64,000 nucleotides of DNA, taken from JBHJGP01 sp050331695. GTDB lineage: Bacteria > Pseudomonadota > Alphaproteobacteria > Geminicoccales > Geminicoccaceae. Every line of letters begins with the position of its first letter. The stretch's first letter is position 1. The DNA lies in contig JBHJGP010000010.1 of the NCBI GenBank assembly GCA_050331695.1, positions 60,588-124,587 of the forward strand, read 5' to 3'. Under the pieces are notes generated by a model that had not been told where the DNA came from, made no database searches, and was given only the letters and a program-made list of their open reading frames with translations. A program made the position numbers and the translations under genes. Shown here piece after piece: positions 42,836 through 51,633 of this stretch.

Positions 42836-44176
42836 TTGAGCCAGCTCGCAGATCTTTCAGCGATCGAGGCCCGAACGCTCCTGGCCCGGGGCGAGGTGAG
42901 CGCGTCGGCATTCATGGAGGCCTGTCTCGAGCGGATCGCTGAACTCGAGCCCCGCGTTGAGGCGTGGGCCTTCATCGATCCGGACCATGCCCGCGCCCAA
43001 GCCAAGCGCGCTGATGACTGGCGGCGGTCCGGTCACGCTCTGCCGCCGCTCCATGGGCTGCCTGTGGGCATCAAGGACATCATCGACGTGGCGGGCATGC
43101 CGGTGGAGCAGGGAAGCCCCATTTTTCGAGGACAAAAAGCCCACGGTGACGCCGCATTGATCGCGTCGCTGCGCCGGGCGGGCGGTATCCCGGTCGGCAA
43201 GACGGTGACCACCGAGCTCGCCGTCTACCATCCGGGCAAAACGAAAAATCCCCACGATCCGGCCCACACTCCCGGCGGATCGTCCAGCGGCTCGGCCGCC
43301 GCCGTCGGCGCGAAGATGGTGCCGCTGGCCGTGGGCACGCAGACCAACGGTTCGGTCATTCGCCCAGCCAGTTTCTGTGGCGTAATCGGTTTCAAGCCGA
43401 GCTACGGCCTGATCCCTCGAACTGGTGTGCTGCGCCAATCGGGTTTCCTGGATACGGTTGGGGTTCTTGCCCGCAGCGTCGGCGATGCCGCCTTGCTCGC
43501 CGAATGTCTCGCCGGGCCGGAGCCGAACGCCGAGACGGATTGGCCCTGGCCGGCGCCCCGCCTGCTGGACGTTGCTGAGGCGGATCCACCACGCCCGCCC
43601 GTCCTAGCCCTTGCGCTTGGCCCTAAGGCCGATCGGTTGAGCGAGGATGCGGCAGCCGGTTTCGACGAATTGGCGGCGGCGCTTGGGGAACAGATCGAGA
43701 CGGTGACGCTCACGGGCGATCTGGCTCAAGCTTGGAGCCACCATGAAGCGGTCATGTTGACCGATCTGGCCCATCGCTTCGGTCCCCTGGAGCAGCGCTA
43801 TCCAGACCTTTTGTCAGCGCGCCTGAAGGAAATGCTGGCCGCTGGCCGGGAGGTACGGGCGACGGCTTACGCGGCGGCCATCGACCAACGCGAACCCTTG
43901 GCGGCGAGCCTGAACCCGCTGTTCGATCGGTTCGATGCGATTTTGACACCCGCCGCCCCCGGCGAGGCGCCTCTCGGTCTGGAGACGACGGGCGATCCGG
44001 TCTTCGCCACGGTATGGACCTATCTGGGCCTGCCGGCGATCACACTGCCTTTGCTGATTGGCGCGAATGGGCTGCCGATCGGCGTGCAGTTGGTCGGTGC
44101 GCACAAGGACGACGGACGACTGCTGCGCACGGCCAACTGGTTGGTTAAGGAATTGTTAAGGGAGGCCACGCCATGA
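42836..44176 (+). CDS. Amidase (amidase signature family)
   Basis: A 446-residue amidase-signature hydrolase. The Ser-cisSer-Lys centre is visible: Lys in LPVGIKDIIDVAG, the Gly/Ser-rich HTPGGSSSGSAAAVGAKMVPLAVGTQTNGS (given here as HTPGGSSSGSAAAVG) with the catalytic serines, and FKPSYGLIPRTGV after it. The start is TTG at 42836, seven bases after the dctM stop, with no strong ribosome-binding site, so coupling to dctM is likely. It may hydrolyse an amide or ester imported by the TRAP transporter; this is inference. It is not GatA: no gatB or gatC is present. Confidence 0.88.
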   Translation: MSQLADLSAIEARTLLARGEVSASAFMEACLERIAELEPRVEAWAFIDPDHARAQAKRADDWRRSGHALPPLHGLPVGIKDIIDVAGMPVEQGSPIFRGQKAHGDAALIASLRRAGGIPVGKTVTTELAVYHPGKTKNPHDPAHTPGGSSSGSAAAVGAKMVPLAVGTQTNGSVIRPASFCGVIGFKPSYGLIPRTGVLRQSGFLDTVGVLARSVGDAALLAECLAGPEPNAETDWPWPAPRLLDVAEADPPRPPVLALALGPKADRLSEDAAAGFDELAAALGEQIETVTLTGDLAQAWSHHEAVMLTDLAHRFGPLEQRYPDLLSARLKEMLAAGREVRATAYAAAIDQREPLAASLNPLFDRFDAILTPAAPGEAPLGLETTGDPVFATVWTYLGLPAITLPLLIGANGLPIGVQLVGAHKDDGRLLRTANWLVKELLREATP

Positions 44177-44343
44177 TCGATCGCGTCATTGCCGCCGTGG
44201 CTTTCGCTGGGTTCGCCGTCTTCATCGGCGTGATCGTGGGCTTCGTCCAGGAAATCGACCTAATCGTCATCTGTGGCGTCGTCTTCGTGATGGCCGGTTT
44301 CGACTTCGTGCGTGAACTTTGGTTGAATAAGTATACGAACTAG
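44173..44343 (+). CDS. Small two-helix membrane protein
   Basis: A 56-residue protein starting MIDRVIAAVAFAGFAVFIGV, with two hydrophobic segments (about 5-25 and 29-45) and a charged end, RELWLNKYTN. The ATG overlaps the amidase stop as ATGA, and GGAGG lies 7 bases upstream, which makes it a convincing gene despite its size. It ends the dctP-dctQ-dctM-amidase operon. No family recognised. It may be a small accessory subunit of the TRAP permease or a membrane anchor; both are guesses. Confidence 0.7.
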   Translation: MIDRVIAAVAFAGFAVFIGVIVGFVQEIDLIVICGVVFVMAGFDFVRELWLNKYTN

Positions 44344-44424
44344 CACCGTTTTTATTTATGGACAAATCGTAACAATTTCGCGTTACTATCGGGTCATGGA
44401 TCACGCGCATAGTCGGGGGAGCGA

Positions 44425-45306
44425 ATGACCGAAAAGGTTCGTCGCTTGCGCGTAGGCTTTTTGGTCGTTGCCATCTGGCTGGGCGGCTGCGCCACCGCCG
44501 TCGACGGTGTCACGACGACAGCCGGACTGGTGGCCGAGGGTGCTTCTCTGAGCTACCGCATCGTCCGCGGCGTCGTCGTCGGCATCGGCGACATCTACCA
44601 GGTCATGAACGGAGCCTTGTCCGGCCTTTTCGGTAATCCCAACGACGACACGGTGGACTACCAACATCTTGCGGGCAAATGGGACGAACGCTGTATCGAG
44701 GCGATCTCCGAAGCCGCGGAAAGGACCAACGTCTCTCCCAACTACCTGGTCGCGGTCGCCATGCAGGAGAGCGGCTGCAATCCGGGAGCCAAATCCGGCA
44801 CGTCGTCGGCCGCCGGCATGTTTCAGTTCATCGAAAGCACCTGGCTGGTGACGGTGAAGCAACATGGCAAGGTCTACGGTCTCGGCGCGGACGCCGACGC
44901 CATTACAATCATCAGCGGCCGACCGCAGGTGTCACCCGCCTCGAAGAAGCGCGACATCCTCAAAAAGCGCTTCGACCCGCAACTCTCGGCCTACATGGCC
45001 GCCGAGTTGGCCAAGGGCAATCAACGCTATCTCGAAAAGCAGTTGAACAGGAAGCTCACCCGAACCGATCTGTACATGGCCCATTTTCTGGGACCTTACG
45101 GCGCATATCAGCTTCTCAATGTCCGGGACGAGCGTCCTTCAACCAACGCCGCGCTACTGATGCCGACCCCGGCTAAGGCCAACCGATGGGTATTCTATAA
45201 GGACAAGGGCCGAGGCAAGGCCAGGACGGTCGACGAGATGTATCGCTATTTCGATGATCGGCTGGAGCGCGCACTTGCGCGCGCGAAGGGCCAACCAACC
45301 GCCTGA
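44425..45306 (+). CDS. Lytic transglycosylase lipoprotein (SLT domain)
   Basis: A 293-residue envelope protein with a lipoprotein signal (RVGFLVVAIWLGGCATA, Cys near residue 22). The catalytic region NVSPNYLVAVAMQESGCNPGAKSGTSSAAGMFQF (shown in part: VAVAMQESGCNP) is that of a transglycosylase SLT domain, with Glu in QESG as the probable catalytic acid. LYMAHFLGPYGAYQLLN resembles the second helix block of the family. It probably cleaves murein for insertion of an envelope structure, possibly the Tad-related system nearby. GGGGGAGCG precedes the ATG. Confidence 0.82.
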   Translation: MTEKVRRLRVGFLVVAIWLGGCATAVDGVTTTAGLVAEGASLSYRIVRGVVVGIGDIYQVMNGALSGLFGNPNDDTVDYQHLAGKWDERCIEAISEAAERTNVSPNYLVAVAMQESGCNPGAKSGTSSAAGMFQFIESTWLVTVKQHGKVYGLGADADAITIISGRPQVSPASKKRDILKKRFDPQLSAYMAAELAKGNQRYLEKQLNRKLTRTDLYMAHFLGPYGAYQLLNVRDERPSTNAALLMPTPAKANRWVFYKDKGRGKARTVDEMYRYFDDRLERALARAKGQPTA

Positions 45307-45716
45307 ACTTTCTTCCTGAGAGACTGTTTCGGGGTGGCGTATCCGGATCCCGGTGATCCGGATACGCCTTGCTCTTTCGCGGCACCCGTTGAGACGTTTC
45401 CATGGTTTCTTGATTAGGTGTTTTTGCTTAGGGGCTCAGCATGCCTCCAAGCCTCTAACAAAGTGTTGCACAACCTATCCGCCGCTGTCTGTCCGCATAA
45501 TCCAGTAAGTATTTTTCCGAGGTGGTGGGCACTCGGCCGACAACCGTCTCCTGCAGAGCGGATCCGTCACCGGGCCCTGACGTGTCTTTCGCTGAACCGG
45601 TGCGTCCAGCGTACTCACGTGCCTGTGAACGGACACTCCAGATCCGCAGCCTAACAAAAAATTAAGATCGAATTTGTATCGTTTGCCGCTCAAACCCAAA
45701 CGGGTGGTGGCAGGTG
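45307..45716. other. 410-base intergenic region
   Basis: Between the lytic transglycosylase and the Tad-like gene. Apart from the hairpin at 45336-45368 no gene, tRNA or clear promoter pair was found. Local base composition is lower in GC than the genes around it, especially around 45640-45690, as expected for a promoter region of the following gene. Confidence 0.6.
45336..45368 (+). terminator. Long perfect hairpin after the lytic transglycosylase gene
   Basis: GGCGTATCCGGATC (45336-45349) and GATCCGGATACGCC (45355-45368) are perfect 14-base arms around a 5-base loop, 30 bases after the stop. It is followed by TTGCTCTTTC rather than a clean T run, so it may act as an imperfect intrinsic terminator or as a 3' stabilising stem. 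Confidence 0.6.
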
Positions 45717-46781
45717 ATGACGATGCAAACCGATGTCGAGAAGCCAGCAGAGGTCGCGCCCAAGCAGCGCTTCTTCCCCTGTATCGGCCGTATTTCGTCA
45801 GCTTTCCGGGCGCTCACCGATGATGAAAACGGCAGCCTGAGCCTGTTGATGGCGCTTGCCGCCGTGCCGGTGTTCGGCATGATCGCGGTCGGCATGGATT
45901 CGGTGAACCGTTCCGCCACCGTCGGCGATATTCAATCCGCCCTCGAAGAGGCCTGTCTTCGGGCGGACTCCTCGTTCTTCGAGCACGCACCGGCGACGGA
46001 TCGGAAGAATGCCGCCGAGGCGGTTCTGACCAAGCGTCTGGCCGCCTTGCCGGCGTTCGCGAATGTGACCTCGAGTGCCAGCGTCATCGGCGAGGACGTG
46101 CAGGTTGCGGCGGCGGGCAAGATCGAACCGACGATCGGTGCTTTTACTTCTTATAGTGATGTGGCGATCGATCTCAGCCGCACCTGCGCCAAACGCGACA
46201 CCTCGCCGAAGCCGGGCGATCTCGTCTTTGAGGAAACGTTCGAAAACCCGGTCGTTAACAGGCTGGGAGGCTTTTGGGTTTATCCGGACTTCGGACCGTG
46301 GGCCCTCACCCAAGGGTCGGGCGTTCGGCTTCTGAACAAAAATCTTCTCGCCCCCGAAGACCCGCCGGCCGCCGAAGGGACGCAGTACGCGGAACTCGAC
46401 TCGAATTCGCTTTTCGGCGGACTGTTTGCGCCCACGAGCAACAGCGCGATCACAGTGACCTTGTTTCTCGAGCCGGGCGCCTACCGGCTCCGCTACTGGT
46501 ATCGCTCCCGTCCCATTCCCTTCGGTCCGCCGGATCCAAACGACACCGCCATCGGCGTCTACTTCGCGGGTGAGTTCGCTTCACCCTTCTCCAATCAGGT
46601 GGACTACGCGACCAATCAGGTCGCCTGGGATCAGCGCGAGTTCTTCCTTCCGGTCAGTGTGAGCGGCTGGTACCAGCTCACATTCCGGGCGGAGGGCGCG
46701 GCGAACTACCTTGGTGGTCTCATCGACCATGTGGAGCTGCACTACGCGTCGACCAGCACCATGGCGACAGCCATGGAGTGA
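45717..46781 (+). CDS. Tad-like (TadE/G N-terminal) protein with beta-rich C-terminal domain
   Basis: A 354-residue protein. Residues about 35-75 (DDENGSLSLLMALAAVPVFGMIAVGMD) match the N-terminal region of putative Flp pilus-assembly TadE/G-like proteins, a prepilin-like hydrophobic helix. The rest of that half has the Asp/Ala-rich spacer usual in the family. From about residue 165 (LVFEETFENPVV) to 345 it is a predicted beta-sandwich: GGFWVYPDFGPWALTQGSG, GTQYAELDSNS, ITVTLFLEPGAYRLRYWYRSR, GWYQLTFRAEGAAN. That pattern recalls galactose-binding-like/DUF642-type domains. No known partner is adjacent. Start ambiguous: GTG 45714, ATG 45717 or ATG 45723. Confidence 0.65.
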   Translation: MTMQTDVEKPAEVAPKQRFFPCIGRISSAFRALTDDENGSLSLLMALAAVPVFGMIAVGMDSVNRSATVGDIQSALEEACLRADSSFFEHAPATDRKNAAEAVLTKRLAALPAFANVTSSASVIGEDVQVAAAGKIEPTIGAFTSYSDVAIDLSRTCAKRDTSPKPGDLVFEETFENPVVNRLGGFWVYPDFGPWALTQGSGVRLLNKNLLAPEDPPAAEGTQYAELDSNSLFGGLFAPTSNSAITVTLFLEPGAYRLRYWYRSRPIPFGPPDPNDTAIGVYFAGEFASPFSNQVDYATNQVAWDQREFFLPVSVSGWYQLTFRAEGAANYLGGLIDHVELHYASTSTMATAME

Positions 46782-46794
46782 TCCGCCTACCGCG

Positions 46795-49209
46795 TCAGAC
46801 GTCCAGGTTCACGACCTTAAGTGCGTTCTCCTGAATGAACTGGCGGCGTGGGTCGACGACATCGCCCATCAGGGTTGTGAAGATCTCGTCGGCTTCGTCG
46901 GCATGTTCGATCCGCACCTGGATCAGCGAACGGGCCTCCGGATCGAGGGTCGTTTCCCACAGCTGGTCCGGGTTCATTTCCCCCAGCCCCTTGTATCGCT
47001 GGATCGAAGCGCCTTTGCGGGCGCTGCGGTTGATGGTGTTGATCAGCGCCCCGGGACCGGAGACCTGTTCCTCCCGATCCTTGATCTGAACGGTCAGGGG
47101 GCGTGCCAGCTCCGGCGCCTGAACAAAGCACTGCGCCAGGCGCCTAGCCTGGGGGCTTCGGATCAAGGCACTCTCAATCCTGAACTGTTCGCGGCGCTCA
47201 TTCCGAATGCGCCCGAACACATGCCCCTGATCGTCGTCCACCCGCGCCTGCCAGGCCCAGCCGGTGGTCGCCTGGAGTCTTGCCGCGACCCGTTGCGCCC
47301 GTTCGAGCCAGGCCTCCTCGTCGAGCGGGGTCGCCGTTTCCACGAAGACGCCCTCGGTGGCCAGCGTTTCGATGAGTTCGGGCGGGTGCTTGAGCGCCAG
47401 TTGCCCGACCCAGTTATTTGCCTTGAGCGCGATCTCGACCACCACCTGGGCCCGCTCGGGCGTCAGCACCTCGTCGCCGGCCTTAAGCGTGATCTCGGAT
47501 AAGCCCTGTTCGATCAGATGGGCGTCGAGGGCAGGGTCGTCCTTGATGTAGGTCTCCCGCGAGCCGCGCTTGAATTTGTAGAGCGGCGGCTGGGCGATGT
47601 AGAGAAAGCCGCCTTCGACGATCTCGGGCAGGTGGCGATAGAAGAAGGTGAGAAGAAGCGTGCGGATGTGAGACCCGTCGACATCCGCATCCGTCATGAT
47701 GATGATCCGGTGATAGCGGAGTTTGGTGATATCGAAATCGGCGCCGATCCCGGTGCCGAGCGCCGTGATCAGCGTGCCGATCTCGTTGGATCCCAGCACC
47801 TTGTCGATACGCGCTCGCTCGACGTTCAGAATCTTTCCACGCAGGGGAAGAATGGCCTGATAGCTCCGGTCGCGGCCCTGTTTCGCCGAGCCGCCGGCGC
47901 TGTCACCCTCGACCAGGAAAAGCTCGGCCTTGGCCGGATCACGTTCCTGGCAATCGGCGAGCTTGCCGGGCAGGTTGGCGATGTCGAGCGCGCCCTTGCG
48001 TCGGGTGAGTTCACGGGCCTTGCGGGCGGCCTCGCGGGCGGTCGCCGCCTCGATCACCTTGGCCACGATCAGTCGCGCGCTCTGCGGGTTTTCCTCGAAC
48101 CAGCGATTGAGACCGTCGCCTAAAAGGCTTTGGACGATCGGCTGAACCTCGGAGCTGACGAGCTTGTCCTTGGTTTGGGACGAAAATTTCGGATCCGGCA
48201 TCTTAACCGAGAGCACGCAAGTAAGACCCTCCCGGGCGTCGTCGCCGGTGAGAACCACCTTCTGGTTCTTGGCGTTGCTCTGGGCTTGAATGTAACCGTT
48301 CACCGCGCGGGTGAGCGCCGCCCGGAAACCGGCGAGATGGGTGCCCCCATCCCTTTGGGGGATGTTGTTGGTAAAGCAAAGACAGCTTTCATGGTAACCG
48401 TCGTTCCACTGTAGCGCGCATTCGAGCTGAATTTCATCGCGCTGGCCGTGGATCAGGATCGGCGGGGCGAACAGAGGCGTCCGGGCTCGATCGTGATATT
48501 GGACGAACGCGCTGACGCCGCCATCATAGAACAGCGTCTCCGTCTTGGCCGGCTCGACCCTTTGGTCCTCGAGCGTGATGTGCACGCCGGAGTTGAGGAA
48601 GGCGAGCTCACGGAGCCGGTGTTCCAGGGTGGCGAAGGCGAAGGTTGTGTTCGAGAACACGGCGATCGACGGCATGAAGGTGATCTGCGTTCCCTTGCGA
48701 CCGTCGGCATCACCAACCACGGCCAGGGGTGCCGCCGCCTCACCGCCGTTCTCGAAGCGCATCCGATGGGCCTTGCCTTCGCGCCAGATCTCGAGATCCA
48801 GCCAGTCGGAAAGGGCATTGACCACGGAAATGCCGACGCCGTGCAGCCCGCCGGAGACCTTGTAGGAATTCTGATTGAATTTACCGCCGGCGTGCAGCTT
48901 GGTCATGATCACTTCGGCGGCCGATATGCCTTCGCCCTCATGCATGTCGACCGGGATGCCACGGCCATCGTCCGAAACCGTGACCGAGCCGTCGGCATTG
49001 ATCGTCACCTGAACCCGGTTGGCATGGCCGGCCAGCGCTTCGTCGATGGCGTTGTCGACCACCTCGAAAACCATATGGTGGAGGCCGGATCCGTCGTCGG
49101 TATCGCCGATATACATGCCCGGTCGACGGCGTACGGCCTCCAACCCTTCCAAGACTTGGATCGACGTGGCGTCATAGACCTCGCTTGGGTCCTGCTCCTG
49201 TTCAGTCAT
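46795..49209 (-). CDS. gyrB: DNA gyrase subunit B
   Basis: GyrB supplies the ATPase and TOPRIM parts of DNA gyrase, which introduces negative supercoils. The 804-residue length is normal. Visible are the GHKL ATPase motifs EVVDNAIDEALAGHA and GRGIPVDMH, the K-loop region GVGISVVNALSDWL, TOPRIM with LVEGDSAGGSAKQGRD and DADVDGSHIRTLLLTFFYR, and the C-terminal IQRYKGLGEMNPDQLWETT. ATG at 49209 is chosen because the conserved start MTEQEQDPSEVYDATSIQVLEG follows. It overlaps the end of recF by 8 bases. Convergent with the Tad-like gene. Confidence 0.97.
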   Translation of the reverse strand: MTEQEQDPSEVYDATSIQVLEGLEAVRRRPGMYIGDTDDGSGLHHMVFEVVDNAIDEALAGHANRVQVTINADGSVTVSDDGRGIPVDMHEGEGISAAEVIMTKLHAGGKFNQNSYKVSGGLHGVGISVVNALSDWLDLEIWREGKAHRMRFENGGEAAAPLAVVGDADGRKGTQITFMPSIAVFSNTTFAFATLEHRLRELAFLNSGVHITLEDQRVEPAKTETLFYDGGVSAFVQYHDRARTPLFAPPILIHGQRDEIQLECALQWNDGYHESCLCFTNNIPQRDGGTHLAGFRAALTRAVNGYIQAQSNAKNQKVVLTGDDAREGLTCVLSVKMPDPKFSSQTKDKLVSSEVQPIVQSLLGDGLNRWFEENPQSARLIVAKVIEAATAREAARKARELTRRKGALDIANLPGKLADCQERDPAKAELFLVEGDSAGGSAKQGRDRSYQAILPLRGKILNVERARIDKVLGSNEIGTLITALGTGIGADFDITKLRYHRIIIMTDADVDGSHIRTLLLTFFYRHLPEIVEGGFLYIAQPPLYKFKRGSRETYIKDDPALDAHLIEQGLSEITLKAGDEVLTPERAQVVVEIALKANNWVGQLALKHPPELIETLATEGVFVETATPLDEEAWLERAQRVAARLQATTGWAWQARVDDDQGHVFGRIRNERREQFRIESALIRSPQARRLAQCFVQAPELARPLTVQIKDREEQVSGPGALINTINRSARKGASIQRYKGLGEMNPDQLWETTLDPEARSLIQVRIEHADEADEIFTTLMGDVVDPRRQFIQENALKVVNLDV

Positions 49210-50320
49210 CAGGCGATACTTCCGCTGCTTCAACCGTGAACCGCTGGGCGGCGTGACCGAGGGGCTCGAACCATTCGCGCTCCGTGCCGGTGAGCCAGGC
49301 CTGGGCCCTGAGGTCGATCAACTGACCGAACAATTGTTCGCGCCTCTGGCGGTCGAGATGGGCCCCAATTTCATCCAACAATAGCAGTGGCATCCGCCCC
49401 CGTCTCGCCGCATGGAGCCTGCACTCGGTCAAAACGATGGCAATCAGAAGCGCTTTTTGTCTGCCGGTGGAGAGAGCCGCCGCCGATTGCTCCATTTCCG
49501 GATCGAACACATCGAGATCGCTTCGATGGGGACCGACGCCAGCGCCGCCCTGGTCGGCATCCCGGTCTCGACCTGTCTCGAGCTGGCTCTGGAACCACTC
49601 TTCGACGGCCAGCGCGGGGGCGCTGGTCAGGCGGTTTTCGATGGCGCCGACGAGCTTGAGAACAGGTCTGGGAAAACCGGTCTCGAGCTCTACAGCGAGC
49701 CTGTTCAGGGCAGCCGTGATGTCGATCCGGGCGGCGGCGATGGCGACGCCCGACGCGGCGATCTGGGCCTCCACCGCACCGAGCCAGGATCTGTCGGCGC
49801 GGTGGAGGCGAAGGATCTTGGTTCTTTCGCGCAAATAGCGCTCGTATCGGCCGAGCTCGCGGGCATGGGCTGGATCGGCGGAAAAGACCAGCCGATCGAG
49901 GAAGCGCCGCCGGACCGAGGCCTGATCGAGAAACAAGCGGTCGGTTTGAGGGGTCAGCCAAACGCAAGCAAGATAATCGGCGAGACCGGCTGGGCCCGCC
50001 AGGGTCCGCCCGTCCGCCTTGACAACTCGCCGGCCGGTCTCCGGGCTCAGGGCCGAAGCCACGGTGATCGGGTCGTCGCCGCCAAGCCGCCCGAACACGG
50101 TCCAGGGACCGCCACCTTGCCGGGACAAATCCTCCAGACGCGCTCGGCGAAGCCCCCGACCGGGGGTCAAAAGCGACACGGCCTCGATCAGATTGGTTTT
50201 GCCGGCCCCGTTCGGGCCGGTCAGCACCACGATCCCGGCGCCGAGGTCCAGGCTCAGGGAGCCGTAGTTCCGAAAATCGTCGAGCTGGAGCTGAGCGAGC
50301 CAGGTGACGCCGACCGGAAT
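49202..50320 (-). CDS. recF: DNA replication and repair protein RecF, non-canonical start
   Basis: RecF is an SMC-like ATPase that helps load RecA at gaps. Walker A is GPNGAGKTNLIE, the Walker B/signature region LLLLDEIGAHLD lies near the C-terminus and QKALLIAIVLTE is typical. The conserved family N-terminus LAQLQLDDFRNYGSL is encoded in frame upstream of the first GTG (50233), but no ATG, GTG or TTG exists between it and the dnaN stop (50333-50335). An ATT at 50320 has GAGG ten bases upstream and would give 372 residues; this start is inferred. If only the GTG is used, the first beta strand is lost. Confidence 0.85.
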   Translation of the reverse strand: MPVGVTWLAQLQLDDFRNYGSLSLDLGAGIVVLTGPNGAGKTNLIEAVSLLTPGRGLRRARLEDLSRQGGGPWTVFGRLGGDDPITVASALSPETGRRVVKADGRTLAGPAGLADYLACVWLTPQTDRLFLDQASVRRRFLDRLVFSADPAHARELGRYERYLRERTKILRLHRADRSWLGAVEAQIAASGVAIAAARIDITAALNRLAVELETGFPRPVLKLVGAIENRLTSAPALAVEEWFQSQLETGRDRDADQGGAGVGPHRSDLDVFDPEMEQSAAALSTGRQKALLIAIVLTECRLHAARRGRMPLLLLDEIGAHLDRQRREQLFGQLIDLRAQAWLTGTEREWFEPLGHAAQRFTVEAAEVSPDD

Positions 50321-50332
50321 GAGTCTGAAACC

Positions 50333-51451
50333 TCAGACCCGCATCGGCATGAGAACGAAGATCGCCCGGTCATCGCCTGGATCGCGCACCAGCGTTGGTG
50401 CCGCCGGGCTTGCCAGGTCCATCTCCACATTGTCGCCTTCGACCTGCTGCATCATTTCCAGGATGTAGCGGGAGTTGAAGCCGATCTCCATGGCATCGCT
50501 CTGATAGCCGGCGTCCAGTTCCTCGATCCCCCGGCCGGCGGTCGTGCTGATGGCGGAAACGGTGAGCTTGCCGGGAGCGATGCCGAGCTTGATCGCCCGG
50601 GTCTTCTCCGTCGCGATCGTCGCCACCCGATCCACGGTCGAGGTGAAGGCCTTGGCGTCGATCACCAACTGCTTGTCATTGTTCGCCGGAATGACCCGCT
50701 CATAGTCGGGAAAGGTGCCGTCCACCAGGCGGGAGACCAGCACCGCGCTGCCGGCCTTCATCTGGATCCGGTTCGACGAAAGGCTGATCTCGACCTCCTC
50801 GTCGGCGTCATCCAACAGCCGGCGCATTTCGGCAACCGTCTTTTTGTGGACGATCACCGGTGGAATATCGGCGGCGCCTTCCGGCATGCCGACTTCCATC
50901 CGTGCCAGGCGATGGCCATCCGTCGCGACCGCCCTGAGGGCCGAGGTCGCGCCGGATTTGCGCACATGGAAGTGGATGCCGTTCAGATAGTAGCGGGCTT
51001 CCTCATTGGAGATGGCGAAGCGGGTCTTGTCGATCAGCGCTTTCAGGTCAGCGGCCGAAAGGGAAAAACGATGCTCGAAACTCTCACCGCCCATGGCCGG
51101 GAAATCCGCCGCCGGCAAGGTCGGCAGGGTGAAGACGGCGCGGCCCGAGGTCACCGTGATTTCGCTGGAATTGGGTTCTTGGCGAAGCTCGATCTTGGCC
51201 TCGCCCGGCAGTTTCCGGACGATATCGTGGAGCGTGTGTGCCGGCACGGTCGTAGCACCTTCGGCCTGCACCTGGGCGTCGGCACCCTCGTGAATGGTCA
51301 GCTCCATGTCGGTGGCGGTGATCTCCAACCGACTGCCATCGGCGAGCAGGCGCAGGTTTGACAGGATCGGAATGGTCGTGCGGCGTTCAACGACGTTTTG
51401 GGCGTGTCCGAGGAGGGTTTGTAGCGTGCTCCGCTCTATCGAAACCTGCAT
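50333..51451 (-). CDS. dnaN: DNA polymerase III beta subunit (sliding clamp)
   Basis: The ring-shaped clamp that holds polymerase III on DNA. The 372-residue protein starts MQVSIERSTLQTLLGHAQNVVERRTTIPIL (two conserved segments) and has the three repeated domains, with the hydrophobic pocket at the C-terminus ending FVLMPMRV, the standard clamp tail. It lies 182 bases downstream of dnaA and is read in the same frame as recF, whose coding begins right after its stop. Confidence 0.97.
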   Translation of the reverse strand: MQVSIERSTLQTLLGHAQNVVERRTTIPILSNLRLLADGSRLEITATDMELTIHEGADAQVQAEGATTVPAHTLHDIVRKLPGEAKIELRQEPNSSEITVTSGRAVFTLPTLPAADFPAMGGESFEHRFSLSAADLKALIDKTRFAISNEEARYYLNGIHFHVRKSGATSALRAVATDGHRLARMEVGMPEGAADIPPVIVHKKTVAEMRRLLDDADEEVEISLSSNRIQMKAGSAVLVSRLVDGTFPDYERVIPANNDKQLVIDAKAFTSTVDRVATIATEKTRAIKLGIAPGKLTVSAISTTAGRGIEELDAGYQSDAMEIGFNSRYILEMMQQVEGDNVEMDLASPAAPTLVRDPGDDRAIFVLMPMRV

Positions 51452-51633
51452 AACCGGCGATGGGTCTCACTGTTCTGGGCGTTGACGGACGGGCCGCGCG
51501 CTTCTGCGTTGGTTTTGCCTGTCGGACCTGGTTTCTTGGCCAGGCCGGGCGAGCGGCGACCAGCAACACACCATAGCAGAGTTAACGCGACTGCCAGCGG
51601 TTTTTTGCGCCTTGTCGCCGGGTTACGACCCAG

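Noticed and set aside
41425..43005. 526-codon minus-strand frame opposite dctM and the amidase
   Set aside because: Charged, repetitive composition and full overlap with clear transporter genes mark it as an antisense shadow.
42836..44176. Amidase as GatA of the glutamyl-tRNA amidotransferase
   Set aside because: No gatB or gatC nearby, and it is embedded in a TRAP operon.
45336..45368. Inverted repeat as an insertion-sequence end
   Set aside because: A single tight hairpin right after a stop, with no transposase and no matching second copy.
49412..51361. 649-codon plus-strand frame opposite recF and dnaN
   Set aside because: Shadow of two universally conserved genes; no motifs of its own.
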